Of a stretch of DNA of 64,000 bases, positions 17,001 through 26,345 are shown piece after piece. Both the position numbers and the translations under genes were made by a program. Under the pieces are notes generated by a model that was given only the letters and a program-made list of their open reading frames with translations, made no database searches and had not been told where the DNA came from. Source of the DNA: Rhodocyclaceae bacterium (lineage in GTDB: Bacteria; Pseudomonadota; Gammaproteobacteria; Burkholderiales; Rhodocyclaceae); contig JADKDD010000001.1 in NCBI GenBank assembly GCA_016718525.1, positions 1,763,139 through 1,827,138 on the forward strand. The letters are read 5' to 3'. Numbering within the stretch: position 1 is the first letter of the stretch; every line of letters begins with the position of its first letter.

Positions 17001-17777
17001 GGGTCAGACACGATAAAAATGCTAGTCTTCAGGATCACTTGAACGGACGACTCGCCGATCACTATGGCTCGCCTTCCCCGCTACGTCATTCCCGGTCAGC
17101 CGCAACACATCATTCAACGTGGCAATAATCGCCAAGCTATTTTTGCCTCTGAAGAAGATTTTCAGTTCTTCCGGGATGCGATGGTGGCGGCCTCGATCAA
17201 ACAAGGCTTGACTCTCCACCCCTATCTGTGGATGACCAACCACATACATTTGCTGGCAACGCCGGGGGCACAGGACAGCATCAGCAAAGTGTTTCAGTCT
17301 GTCGGCCGGAAGTATGTTCAATATTTCAATTTCAAACACCGGCGCACCGGCACCTTATGGGAGGGGCGTTACCGCGCTACGGTGGTCGACAGCGAGCGCT
17401 ATCTGCTCAGTGTCATGCGCTACATTGAACTGAACCCGGTTCGGGCGGGTATGGTGGTGCACCCTCGTGACTACCCATGGTCCAGCTATGTGTACAACGC
17501 TGGCGGAACGAATCAGGACAATGTCGAGTGGGTGACGCCGCATCAGGAATACTTGCGCCTCGGCGGCGGCGTTGAAGATCGGCAAGGTGCCTATCGGCAT
17601 CTATTTTCCGCTGAGACGCCACAGGGTGATCTCAATGCTATCCGCGAAAGCACGCACAAGGGCTGGGTGCTGGGAAGTGAACAATTTGTCAGCAAGATCG
17701 AAGCGCTAACCAAACGACAGGCAGCATCCAAGGGCGTGGGCCGACCCAAAAAGGACGGTGATAATCGTGTCTGACCC
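17001..17777 (+). mobile_element. REP-associated IS200-like element bounded by 14-bp inverted repeats
   Basis: GGGTCAGACACGAT (17001-17014) and its exact reverse complement ATCGTGTCTGACCC (17764-17777) bound a single transposase gene. The same GGGTCAGA-type ends are familiar around single-copy Y1 transposases of proteobacteria. The right end overlaps the transposase stop codon. No target duplication is obvious, as expected for this class. Confidence 0.8.
17064..17774 (+). CDS. REP-associated tyrosine transposase (Y1_Tnp)
   Basis: Single-strand transposase of 236 residues with the HUH motif in WMTNHIHLLA, the N-terminal block PRYVIPGQPQHIIQRGNNR and a catalytic tyrosine near RYIELNPVRAG. This is the RAYT branch of the IS200/IS605 superfamily, whose members are usually single-copy and linked to short palindromic repeats. 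The gene is intact. The dispersed 29-bp repeats of this window are not found at the ends of this element, so I do not assign them to it. Confidence 0.92.
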   Translation: MARLPRYVIPGQPQHIIQRGNNRQAIFASEEDFQFFRDAMVAASIKQGLTLHPYLWMTNHIHLLATPGAQDSISKVFQSVGRKYVQYFNFKHRRTGTLWEGRYRATVVDSERYLLSVMRYIELNPVRAGMVVHPRDYPWSSYVYNAGGTNQDNVEWVTPHQEYLRLGGGVEDRQGAYRHLFSAETPQGDLNAIRESTHKGWVLGSEQFVSKIEALTKRQAASKGVGRPKKDGDNRV

Positions 17778-17861
17778 TATATGCACTGACGAAACAACTA
17801 CAGAATCAGGAACTACCAGCTACAAGGCGGTCGCGCCAAGGACGGCCCTGCATGCCTTGGA

Positions 17862-17875
17862 CTCCGCTTCGCGGG
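17862..17875. repeat. Short stem-loop CTCCGC-TTC-GCGGGG
   Basis: A 6-bp stem with one G-T pair and a TTC loop, nearly identical to the hairpin at 15899-15911. Located between the transposase element and the DUF4870-like gene. Possibly a REP-type remnant. Confidence 0.35.
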
Positions 17876-17928
17876 GTGGCAGCTCTGCGCCGCAGCGTGT
17901 GGCCAGACGCCGTCAATCGAGCGGTAGA

Positions 17929-18338
17929 TTAGACAACCGGCAGAGCAATCTTATCCCGCAATGCCATCCAGCCGCGCACCATTCGATACAAGACCCAAAT
18001 TCCGGTGATCACCACAATAGGTATGGCGATCACTAATCCGACCACGGTTATAGCGGCGATCACCGCAACGACAATCCACATGGCAGCAAACCAGAAGGTA
18101 CGCAACTGCCAACGCCAATGCGATTCGAGCCATGTGCCGCTGACCCGGCTGCGTGTGTAGTAGTTAATGAACACGGCAATGATTGACGGCCAACTGAATA
18201 CAAACGCGCCAACGATCGTTGCCGAACTCCAGTACCGGAGATTGCCGAAAAGGCATGCAGCGCGTACATGATGTGACCCAGCCGGATATTTCTGGCTACA
18301 TCTTCATTGACAATGCCGGGATTGTGCGTTTCAGTCAT
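17929..18338 (-). pseudogene. DUF4870-like membrane protein, frameshifted
   Basis: The ATG at 18338 opens MTETHNPGIVNEDVARN and runs to about 18245, where the protein-like sequence jumps frame and continues as SSATIVGAFVFSWPS, then FINYYTRSRVSGTWLESHWR, to the stop at 17929. The joined product has the short amphipathic start, the GTWLESHxRWQxRTFWF block and two C-terminal helices typical of small DUF4870-like proteins. One base appears lost around 18228-18245. The start overlaps the acetyltransferase stop (ATGA), so it ends an operon with ubiD. Damage may be real or a sequence error. Confidence 0.62.
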
Positions 18339-18823
18339 AGTGGTTTCACCATCAGCAAAGCGTGCCCGGCGTTGGGGTCGAGCACATAAGGGTGGAAGCC
18401 CGCACGCACATAGGTGCGCTGAGCCACGTGATTTTCCGAGAGTACTTCCAATGTCAATTTGCAACAACGCAAATCATGCGCCAGCTTCTCGGCGTAGGCC
18501 ATGAGTAAGGCACCAACTCCTTTGCCGCGTGATCCGCTCTCGACCACGACGTCATGCACATTCAACAACGGTGCAGCGGCGAAGGTTGAAAACCCGACAA
18601 TGCAATTGATCAGCCCAACGGCTTGACCGCTCGACTCATCCCACGCCAATCCGGCGTGAAAGTTATTCAGTGCTTTTACTCTGGAAATCAAATTCGCACG
18701 GGTGAAGGCCGAAAGCGGTGAGCCGCCGCCCATGGGATCACGGGCATAGCCATCGAGCAGACGCAACAATTCCGCCGCGTCCTTTTCGTCATGCAAATCT
18801 ACAGCACGAACGCTGACGGTCAT
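18335..18823 (-). CDS. GNAT-family N-acetyltransferase
   Basis: Protein of about 162 residues with the acetyl-CoA loop SRGKGVGALLM and the C-terminal AQRTYVRAGF block. The start I prefer (18823) overlaps the ubiD stop in ATGA fashion; an upstream ATG at 18841 also exists. The substrate is unknown. It is intact although both operon neighbours are frameshifted. Confidence 0.85.
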   Translation of the reverse strand: MTVSVRAVDLHDEKDAAELLRLLDGYARDPMGGGSPLSAFTRANLISRVKALNNFHAGLAWDESSGQAVGLINCIVGFSTFAAAPLLNVHDVVVESGSRGKGVGALLMAYAEKLAHDLRCCKLTLEVLSENHVAQRTYVRAGFHPYVLDPNAGHALLMVKPL

Positions 18824-20205
18824 AGCCCCAAATCTTTCCATATTGAATCAACTCTCGCCTTGACTGCTGCATCCATGACAATTGGCCGACCCCATTCACG
18901 GCTGGTTTCAGCCGGCCATTTGTTGGTCGCGTCGATACCCATCTTGCTGCCCAAACCGGCAACCGGCGAGGCGAAGTCGAGATAGTCAATCGGCGTGTTC
19001 TCCACAATCAGCGTATCACATGAACTGACGCAAAAAACTCCAGATGCCGAACATCACGCGTTTGGCATGTCCCGGATACTGCTTCTTCATGCTGACCACC
19101 GCCAGGCGATAGGAACAGCCCTCCGGCGGGAGATAGAAATCGGTAATCTCGGGAAACTGCTTTTGCAGCAGGGGAACAAATATTTCATTCAGCGCGACGC
19201 CCAACATCGCTGGTTCGTCGGACAGCTTACCGGTATAGGTGGAATGGTAAATCAAATCTTTGCGCATGATAATGCGCTCAACCATAAACACCGGAAACAC
19301 TGCCTACTCGTTGTAGTAGCCGGTATGATCACCATAAAGTCCTTCGAGCGCGGTTTCGCCCGGATGGATAACGCCTTCAAGCACAATCTCGCTCGACGCG
19401 GGGACTTGCAGGTTGCTGCCGATGCACTTCACCAATTCGGTCTTCGATCCGCGCAACAGACCGGCGAATTGATATTCAGATAGCGTGTCGGGTACCGGCG
19501 TCACAGCGCCCAGAATGGTCGCCGGGTCGCAACCCAGGACGACAGCAATCGGAAATGGCGTGCCAGGGTGAGCGGCGAAGTGATCTGCGAGATCAAGCGC
19601 GCCACCACGGTGTGCGAGCCAGCGCATGATAAGTTTGTTCGGCGCGATGACTTGCTGCCGATAAATACCAAGGTTTTGCCGCTGCTTATTCGGACCGCGG
19701 GTGACCACCAGCCCCCAGGTAATCAGCGGAGCCGCATCTTGCGGCCAACAGGTCTGGATCGGCAAGCGCGCAAGATCGAGGTCCTTCCCCTCCCACACCA
19801 CATCCTGGCATGGCGCCGAAGACAACAGCTTCGGTGCCATGTTCAGGACTTGTTTCAATACCGGCCACTTGTCCCACGCATCGCGCAAGCCTTTGGGTGG
19901 TTCCGGTTCTTTCAGATAGGCCAACAGCTTGCCGACTTCGCGTAGAGAGGATTTCCAGTCACTGGTTTCCGCAATGCTTGCCGTCACGCCGAGTGCAACC
20001 CGTTCCGGCGTGCCAAACAAATTTGCGAGGACAGGAATCGTATGACCTTTGGTCGCTCAAACAGCAAGGCCGGCCCGCCAGCGCGTAGCACGCGGTCGGC
20101 GATTTCGGTCATCTCCAACGCAGGATCAACCTCAACGGTAATTCGTTTGAGTTGGCCGATTTTCTCCAGCTGCTGGATGAAATCGCGCAGTGAGTGATAG
20201 TTCAT
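18820..20205 (-). pseudogene. ubiD: 4-hydroxy-3-polyprenylbenzoate decarboxylase, multiply broken
   Basis: UbiD removes the carboxyl group in ubiquinone synthesis, using prenylated FMN. Segments match the family over almost the full length but in several pieces. Near 20046 one G is missing (ERPKG context), shifting frame. Near 19303-19306 the frame meets TAG in the YYNE-xxx-FPVF block. At about 19014, FLRQFM is followed directly by DTLIVENTPIDYLDF, so roughly 32 residues (about 95 bp) are missing and the frame shifts again. The C terminus SKMGIDATNKWPAET is normal. Taken as written it cannot make an active enzyme; the 95-bp loss is harder to explain as a base-call error than the others. Confidence 0.85.
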
Positions 20206-20306
20206 AGCGGAGGCGCAAGCTCCAAAGTCATGATGGTTACCTGTCGAATAAGCGAATGTGGTTGGTCGAAATATTGTGACGTATTACGCTGCACCGGCTG
20301 GTGAAA

Positions 20307-20730
20307 CTATTTCCCCGCATATCGCTTCAGTTGGCCATTGACGATCTGAACGCGATCACCCGCAAGTATGGGCACTTCGTTCTCAAAATCAAACGAACGA
20401 ATTTGACCATCGTCCATCTTTACTGTGACAACAGTCACCGTCTTTTCACCTGCCTTTTTTTCAATCGCACTCCCGGCATAGGCACCTCCCGCTGCTCCGG
20501 CAACCGTTGCTACCGTCTTTCCTGTGCCTTTACCAATTTGATTGCCCAGCAAACCGCCGACTAGCGCGCCACCGACCAGTCCCACTGCACTGGATTTGCC
20601 CTGTTCCGATTTTTGGGTAACCGATTCAACTCGGCCACATGCCGGGGCGCAGGCATCGGCGAGCGGGCGGCGAGACTGTACTAAGTACCAGCCCGCAAAT
20701 GACTACGGTCAAACGATTTCGCATTTTCAT
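20307..20730 (-). pseudogene. Glycine-zipper (SlyB/17-kDa-antigen-like) envelope protein, frameshifted
   Basis: Starts MKMRNRLTVVICGLVLST at 20730, a signal peptide. It shifts frame near 20650-20670 and continues as CGRVESVTQKSEQGKSS, then the glycine zipper GLVGGALVGGLLGNQIGKG and GAAGGAYAGSAIEKK, to the stop at 20307. The family consists of outer-membrane or periplasmic proteins. A one-base insertion in a GC-rich stretch explains the break. The C-terminal part alone also forms an open frame from 20585. Confidence 0.7.
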
Positions 20731-20822
20731 GATGACTCCTTCGGTTCAAAAAACGGTGGGCGATGATTGTCTCGCCAGATTACAAAACTTCAAAAAGTTT
20801 GGTGCCCGGTGCATCCGCAACG

Positions 20823-21836
20823 CTACTTTTTCTGCCAACGGTCGCCCGACTCCAACAGAGACAACGCGCCTGAACCATCCAGCCACACTCTGGCACTGAC
20901 ATTGTTACATAGCCACGCATCCCAAAATGCAGTACTCAGACCCAGGATCACACGATGATGATTCAGGTTGCGTGGCCGATGCTCGCCCGGCAAAGCGCGG
21001 TCACCAAAGGCATTGTGTTCGGCACCATCGAGCACCAGTTCGTACTTTCCGTCGGGAGGTAATGCCGGGAACACTGCGAGGCGCGATTCCATAGTGGCAT
21101 CGCCAACCGGGGCAACGTCACGCGTCCCGGTCATCAGTAACCAGGGAATCCTGACCTCTGCAAAGGCTTTTTTGGCATCTCCGGCACGCGGTGCATTCGG
21201 GCTCATGATCACCGCCGCTTTGATACGGGGATCGGTAAAACTGATCTCACCCTTGGCACTGCGCTGCCCGCTAACGGCCTGCGTAGTGACCGCCCCGAAC
21301 GAGTGACCTGACATCCCCAACCTTCCCAGATCCAGTCGCCCGGTCAATTGCCTTGATTCAGCCGAGTCTCCGGCACGCTGCCACTTCTCCAACTGATCAA
21401 TCACTACCCCGACATCTTTGAAACGCAGCAAGGCATTCTCGATGCTTGCGGCCTGCCTAATCGAAGCCATACGCCGCTCGGCATGCATTCCCTTCCAAAC
21501 GGCATCGTCGCTACCGTGGTGCTGGATGAAGACGACCACATAGCCACGCGCCGACCAATGCTCGCCGAGGTAAGGGTTACCTTCCCGGGTACCGCCCAGA
21601 CCATGACTAAACAGCAGTACTGGTGCCGGTACGGATGTGGCGGGAAGGAAAACCCGCAAAGGTATTTCGCGCTGCCGTTGGGCATCCATGACTGCCAAAT
21701 CAAGTCTGGTTGATTTGACTGAATCATTGATCCGTAATGGATCATATTCAGCCGTCCTTGCGCAGGCAGGCGCGGCAACGCTCAACGCAATGATGGCAAG
21801 TATTACTCGCATGACGCCAACCGAACTGTTATTCAT
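20823..21836 (-). CDS. Secreted alpha/beta hydrolase (dienelactone/PAF-acetylhydrolase-like)
   Basis: A 337-residue protein with a signal peptide (MNNSSVGVMRVILAIIALS then AAPACA). FSHGLGGTREG is the oxyanion-hole block, MSGHSFGAVTT carries the nucleophile serine, TGTRDVAPVG the acidic region, and GAEHNAFGD the catalytic histidine. I use the ATG at 21836 because it gives a clean signal peptide; an ATG at 21857 adds seven residues. The substrate is probably an ester; nothing nearby identifies it. Confidence 0.85.
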   Translation of the reverse strand: MNNSSVGVMRVILAIIALSVAAPACARTAEYDPLRINDSVKSTRLDLAVMDAQRQREIPLRVFLPATSVPAPVLLFSHGLGGTREGNPYLGEHWSARGYVVVFIQHHGSDDAVWKGMHAERRMASIRQAASIENALLRFKDVGVVIDQLEKWQRAGDSAESRQLTGRLDLGRLGMSGHSFGAVTTQAVSGQRSAKGEISFTDPRIKAAVIMSPNAPRAGDAKKAFAEVRIPWLLMTGTRDVAPVGDATMESRLAVFPALPPDGKYELVLDGAEHNAFGDRALPGEHRPRNLNHHRVILGLSTAFWDAWLCNNVSARVWLDGSGALSLLESGDRWQKK

Positions 21837-21878
21837 GGCCAGGCCTTTCAATTCCAAGTAAGCATATCTTCACAAGTG

Positions 21879-22370
21879 TCAGTCGGCTTTTCGCTCGCCA
21901 ATATCGCGCGCGTAATTGATTAATGATCGACGGTACCTCGTCATATGTCCGGACAAGGCGATCAGTGCAACTGACAGCGCCTGGTTCGGCTGCCCGGAAT
22001 CTGCCAGAGCCAGCGCCAAAAATGCACTGACCGCATCATCATACTCATCAGACCCACGCAACTGCTCGGTGCGAAGCAGGTCCACGCTTTCAGCGGCGGC
22101 GCCGACGTTGCGCAATGAGCTCGCCAGCTGAATCACGGCTTGCCGCCGGCGGTCCTCTGCCAAGCCCAGATTGAGCGCACGGAGATAAAACGGTATCGCC
22201 GCAGCCGAGTTGCCGGTTGAATCGTAAGCACTGACCTGTTCACAAGCACCGACGGCGCTGTCATGTGGTAACTCACTGACCAGCGTATTCATTGCAGCAA
22301 GAAAACTGTCGCCGCTGTATTGATCCATTGCGACCCACAATGCCGCCAATCGGTGCTCCCAATCCACCAT
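21879..22370 (-). CDS. Tetratricopeptide-repeat protein
   Basis: Protein of about 163 residues beginning MVDWEHRLAALWVAMDQ, with helical TPR-like repeats including AIPFYLRALNLGLAEDRRRQAVIQLASSL split over two motifs. It resembles small TPR proteins of proteobacteria whose partners are unknown. The frame is open further upstream (22463) within the previous gene, but the ATG at 22370 matches the family start. Probably co-transcribed with the metallo-hydrolase upstream, which ends 14 bp earlier. Confidence 0.75.
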   Translation of the reverse strand: MVDWEHRLAALWVAMDQYSGDSFLAAMNTLVSELPHDSAVGACEQVSAYDSTGNSAAAIPFYLRALNLGLAEDRRRQAVIQLASSLRNVGAAAESVDLLRTEQLRGSDEYDDAVSAFLALALADSGQPNQALSVALIALSGHMTRYRRSLINYARDIGERKAD

Positions 22371-22384
22371 AGAACCCGGACTGT

Positions 22385-23394
22385 CTATTCCAGAGAAATA
22401 TTTCGCGTTTCGCCGTGTTTCATCAACCAGATCCGTTCCGGTGCCAGTTGGTGCTGGCGACACGCCGTCAGCAGATCACGCGGCGGATGGTCAAATGCCT
22501 CCTGTGTCAGCATGAAGGTGCCCCAATGCACGCCCATCGCCTGCTTGGCCTCCAGATCGAGCATCAAGCGTACTGCGTCATCCGGATTTACATGCATCGC
22601 CTTCATGAAATCGCGCGGCAAATAAGCGCCAATCGGCAAAGCCAGAAAATCAACCACCCCTAAGCGCCGCCGGATTTCCTTGAAATCATTCGAATAACCG
22701 GTGTCACCAGGAAACAAGAAGCGCCATGGCGGCGCTTTGGCCCGCCGCCACTCAATCGCGAAGCCGCCCCACAGCGTGGCATTGGTATCAAACGGCGTGC
22801 GTCGACTCCAGTGTTGTGAAGGGGTAAACGTCAGTCGCAATTCTGGTGAAAGCGCTACGCTGTCCCCCCAATCGAGCTCGACCACATTGGGAATATCCCG
22901 CGCGTCGAACCAGGCTTTTAAACCCATGGCGACAAAAAACGCGGCGTTTGTCCCGCTGCAATCATCCGTGCAATCGTGTCGTCGCACAAATGATCGTAGT
23001 GATTATGCGAAATCAGCACCACGTCAATTGGTGGCAGTTGCGCTGCCGTCAGCGGCGCCGGCACACGGCGCGGCGCACCAAAGCGCCCGTAAGGGCCGGC
23101 AAATTTGGCCAGTGTCGGGTCGGTCAAAATATTCAGTCCGGCAACTTGCAACAATATCGTGACATGCCCCAACCACGTCACTACCGGCTTCGTTTGCCGC
23201 AGCGCGAGGAGCGAGTGATCGACCTTCGTGCTCCATTCCTCGGCAAACTTTTGGTAGCCGCCGCGCGGCGCGGACTTTGGCGTGAAGTCGCCGCGCAAGG
23301 TACGCCAAACCATTTCGTGCCATGGAAAATTGCCAATCACAACCTCGGGGTCGCTATTGGTAAAGCCGTTGCTGCGACGATGCGTGGTCGACAC
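22385..23394 (-). pseudogene. NAPE-PLD-like metallo-beta-lactamase-fold hydrolase, one frameshift
   Basis: The 5' part from a GTG at 23394 carries VVTWLGHVTILLQ and the metal motif SHNHYDHL. The 3' part, in another frame, carries PGDTGYSNDF, ALPIGAYLPRDFM, VNPDDAVRLMLDLEA and MGVHWGTFMLT. This order matches bacterial N-acyl-phosphatidylethanolamine phospholipase D-like proteins. The frame breaks at a run of six A on the plus strand (22934-22939), where seven would restore one continuous protein. The 3' end contains dispersed repeat copy 3. The GTG start lies one base after the ubiA stop. Confidence 0.82.
22442..22470 (+). repeat. Dispersed 29-bp repeat, copy 3 (inside the hydrolase gene)
   Basis: CAGTTGGTGCTG at 22445-22456, ending ACGCCGTCA. 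It lies in the 3' part of a minus-strand gene, where it encodes TACRQHQLA without changing the protein's expected length. Confidence 0.85.
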
Positions 23395-23395
23395 G

Positions 23396-24281
23396 TCAAC
23401 TAGCCAGCAACGGCAGAATCGTCAGATCGACGACGAGACCGGAAAAGACAGCCGCGCCGATCCATGCGTTGTGCCGGAAAGCCTTGAAGCACTGTCCACG
23501 ATCTCGATGGCGAATAAGAAAATAGTGATAAGTGGCAATTCCCCACGCGACGCAGATGCCGGCCTGGAAACCCCAGCCAAGGCCCTGCAAAAGGCCGATC
23601 GCGCACAGTATGCCGAGCGTCATTAAGTAGCAGGCCATGACCGCCAGCACGTCATACTGACCGAAAGTAATGGCAGAGGTTCGAATCCCGATTTTCAGAT
23701 CATCATCCCGGTCAACCATCGCATACTCGGTATCGTAGGCAATTGCCCAGAAGACATTGGCCAGCAGCATCCACCATGCCACGGCAGGAACTTCACCCTG
23801 AATCGCAGCAAATGCCATCGGAATGCCAAATCCAAAGGCGATGCCAAGATACGCTTGAGGAATCGCAAAAAAACGCTTGGTAAATGGATAACTGGCTGCC
23901 AAAAACAGCGCCAATGCGGCCATTGCCCAGACCAGTTTGGCTAATGGCAGAATCAATAAGCCGGCGGCCAAAACAAGCCCGGCCGCGAGCGATAAGGCTT
24001 CCTGGCAGTAACTTGACCGGTAGCCATAGGCCTATCCTTGGTCCGCTCGACGTGCCGGTCAAAGTCCTTGTCGGCATAGTCGTTAATCACGCAGCCTGCT
24101 GAACGCATCAAGACCGTGCCTAAACAAAATATCCAGAGCAGCGTCAAGTCCGGCATACCGCCAGCAGCGAGCCACAACCCCACAGCGTCGGCCACAGCAG
24201 CAGCAAAATGCCAATCGGCTTATCCAGGCGCATCAACTTTTCGTACAAGTCGAGGCGTTGCTTTAGGTCATCCCATGTCAT
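23396..24281 (-). pseudogene. ubiA: 4-hydroxybenzoate polyprenyltransferase, two frameshifts
   Basis: UbiA prenylates 4-hydroxybenzoate in the inner membrane, the step before UbiD. From the ATG at 24281 the protein reads MTWDDLKQRLDLYEKLMRLD, then breaks within LWPTLWG at a run of four C (24178-24181; five would fix it). It resumes as LWLAAGGMPDLT and contains the prenyl-binding NDYADKDFDRHVERTKDRP, breaks again at 24001-24002 (one G missing in GQVTARE) and continues to the stop, with DTEYAMVDRDDDLKIGIRTS as the second Asp motif. Apart from two single-base losses the gene is complete, so a sequence error is a serious possibility. Confidence 0.85.
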
Positions 24282-24301
24282 GGTCACGATTGTAACGGTG
24301 C

Positions 24302-25660
24302 ATGATTGCCCCGACGCTGGACAGTCAGTCGATAATTACCTATGCTCACGGGATGCTCTCCGCATTACAGCGCACGAAATGGCGCTTGACGCCAACCGCG
24401 GCCATCGCCTCGCTTCTGCTCGGTCTGGCCATGATTTCGTCATTCTTTCTGTTATTGCAGCGGCAGGAAATCATCGAGCAGGCGGCCGACCGGATCTACG
24501 ACGTGGCCATGCCGACCATGGCCGATGCGACGAGAATGGTCCGTGGGTTAGAGCGCCTGGCACGTGCGGGTGAGGGGCTGATGTGGATTGAGGACATCAA
24601 TCAACGTCAGCAAATTCGCCTCGCCCTGGTCAGCATCGCGGAGGACGGTGTATTGCAGGGCGACCCCGAGATACGGGCAACCATCCAGAGCGCGTTTGCA
24701 TTGCTCGATGAAAATCTCGCGGCGTTGGCACAGCACGGCAAGTCGGCGCGAAATCAGTGCTTGGAGCGTTGGAAACCTTTGGCGCAAAAGTTATTTGACT
24801 TGTCAGAGGTTATTAGCTCAACCGCATCGATCGCCGCAATCGATGAAGCCGAGCGCATCATCGAAGCCACACGCGACTCACGCGACCGCATGTTGCGCTT
24901 GGCGGCTGCGATGCTGGTTTTTCTGGCGGTCAGCGTAAGCATGCTGATGTGGCTCATCGTGCGACCGCTCACCCGATTGTCCAGATCGTTGGAGCAAGCA
25001 CAGGCCGGCTTGTATGGTGCCAGCCAGGAGGAGGTATTTCGAGAATTTCAAGTGGTCGCTGATGCCGCAGATGTACTCGCCGCCGGTCACCGCGCGCTCG
25101 CCGCCAGCAAGGAGCAGTTGGAACTAATGGCGCACACAGATGTACTGACCGGACTCGCCAACCGTCGACGATTCATCGCGACTGCCGAGAATGAACTTTC
25201 GCGCCACGACCGCTACGGTTATGTGACTTCACTGATCATGTTTGACCTGGATAACTTTAAACAGATTAACGATCGTTACGGACATGACGGTGGTGATGCC
25301 GTGCTGCGGGCAATCGGCACCGGCTTGGTTGGTTTGGTCAGGCGTGTCGACTTGCTGGCGCGAATCGGCGGAGAAGAGTTCGCTGTTCTTTTGCCGGAGC
25401 AGGGTCAGGACGTCGCCATGCTCAGCGCCCAGCGCCTGCGCGCCGCAGTGGAGGCAATGGCGATTTCAACTGCTACCCATACGGCGATCCGCTTCACCGC
25501 AAGTTTTGGTGTTGCCGAACACCTGTCGGGTGAATCGCTCGAGGCGTTCATGAATCGGGCTGACATGGCGCTTTATGAGGCCAAATCGACGGGACGCAAT
25601 CGTGTCATCGTTGCGCCCAGTGTTGCAAAAGACCAGCCTTTGGACACGCCATCGACCTAG
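24302..25660 (+). CDS. Membrane-bound diguanylate cyclase (GGDEF)
   Basis: Makes cyclic di-GMP from two GTP. Of 452 residues, a first membrane helix (about 33-53) and a second (about 200-222) bracket a periplasmic helical sensor, followed by a HAMP-like linker and a GGDEF domain. The active site is GGEEF (about 355-359), and RRVD five residues before it fits the inhibitory RxxD site. The start is uncertain: ATG 24302 is only 20 bp from the divergent ubiA start, and ATG 24353 would give a better N terminus before the first helix. No EAL domain is present. Confidence 0.9.
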   Translation: MIAPTLDSQSIITYAHGMLSALQRTKWRLTPTAAIASLLLGLAMISSFFLLLQRQEIIEQAADRIYDVAMPTMADATRMVRGLERLARAGEGLMWIEDINQRQQIRLALVSIAEDGVLQGDPEIRATIQSAFALLDENLAALAQHGKSARNQCLERWKPLAQKLFDLSEVISSTASIAAIDEAERIIEATRDSRDRMLRLAAAMLVFLAVSVSMLMWLIVRPLTRLSRSLEQAQAGLYGASQEEVFREFQVVADAADVLAAGHRALAASKEQLELMAHTDVLTGLANRRRFIATAENELSRHDRYGYVTSLIMFDLDNFKQINDRYGHDGGDAVLRAIGTGLVGLVRRVDLLARIGGEEFAVLLPEQGQDVAMLSAQRLRAAVEAMAISTATHTAIRFTASFGVAEHLSGESLEAFMNRADMALYEAKSTGRNRVIVAPSVAKDQPLDTPST

Positions 25661-26313
25661 TTCGGTGCTGAACTGCCCAAGGTTCTGTTATTCGCGGCTC
25701 CAGCGCTGCTTGCCGGCGGCAGAAAAACTTCTGTCACCAAAAGTCTGGCGGCGCCCCGGGTAAACATCGCTCGCCTCGCTATCAGGGTCGGTGACTGCAC
25801 GCCGCCTGGCTGGTGTACCCATGTCCGCGCTGCCTGATAAAGGGGGTGCTGCGCGCACACTTGGCGATACCTCAATGGTCCGGCGTAAACCCGTGGGTCC
25901 GTGAACAAGACCACCGCCAGCGCATTGCGGCCGGCACGACGCAGCAGTCTGATTGCTGGCCCATTTGCCAATGTGTGGGCGAACACCCACGGCACGCCGT
26001 CCACGGTAAGCACCACTTCCCGGACCATCAGCAATCGTCCACCTCGCCGGCCAAGGGATGCGCCGGCAAACCAGGCTTCATCGCGATTGGGCAGCGCCCT
26101 GGTCTGTCGCACGCGCAGGACCTTGGTTGTGCCATGGCGCTGCAAACGCGCCGTCAAGGAAGCGCTCTCGCGCAAACAACCGGTAAGACGCTGTGTGGGG
26201 CTCCCGTTACCAATGCCGGGTCTTAGCGTGAGCGGTAGCAGCGGCAACCAGCCACCGGGGTCAACTGAATGCGCGCGGCGGTCAGGACGATGATGATGAG
26301 TACTCAGCTTCAT
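25657..26313 (-). CDS. ubiC: Chorismate lyase
   Basis: Converts chorismate to 4-hydroxybenzoate and pyruvate, the entry step of ubiquinone synthesis. Around 218 residues; key blocks are SLTARLQRHG, MVREVVLTVDGVPWVFAHT (family core with the substrate arginine) and the C-terminal RRAMF-TRGAARLLVTEVFLP. The start at 26313 is chosen because upstream codons lie inside recG. Gene order recG-ubiC matches the arrangement known in betaproteobacteria. Its stop overlaps the end of the convergent GGDEF gene by four bases. Confidence 0.85.
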   Translation of the reverse strand: MKLSTHHHRPDRRAHSVDPGGWLPLLPLTLRPGIGNGSPTQRLTGCLRESASLTARLQRHGTTKVLRVRQTRALPNRDEAWFAGASLGRRGGRLLMVREVVLTVDGVPWVFAHTLANGPAIRLLRRAGRNALAVVLFTDPRVYAGPLRYRQVCAQHPLYQAARTWVHQPGGVQSPTLIARRAMFTRGAARLLVTEVFLPPASSAGAANNRTLGSSAPN

Positions 26314-26345
26314 AAATTGATTGGCGCCCTTCTCCCGTTTGTACG

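Noticed and set aside
17001..17777. Idea that the RAYT transposase moves the 29-bp repeat
   Set aside because: The element's ends are GGGTCAGACACGAT, unrelated to the repeat, and no repeat copy borders it. The two may be independent.
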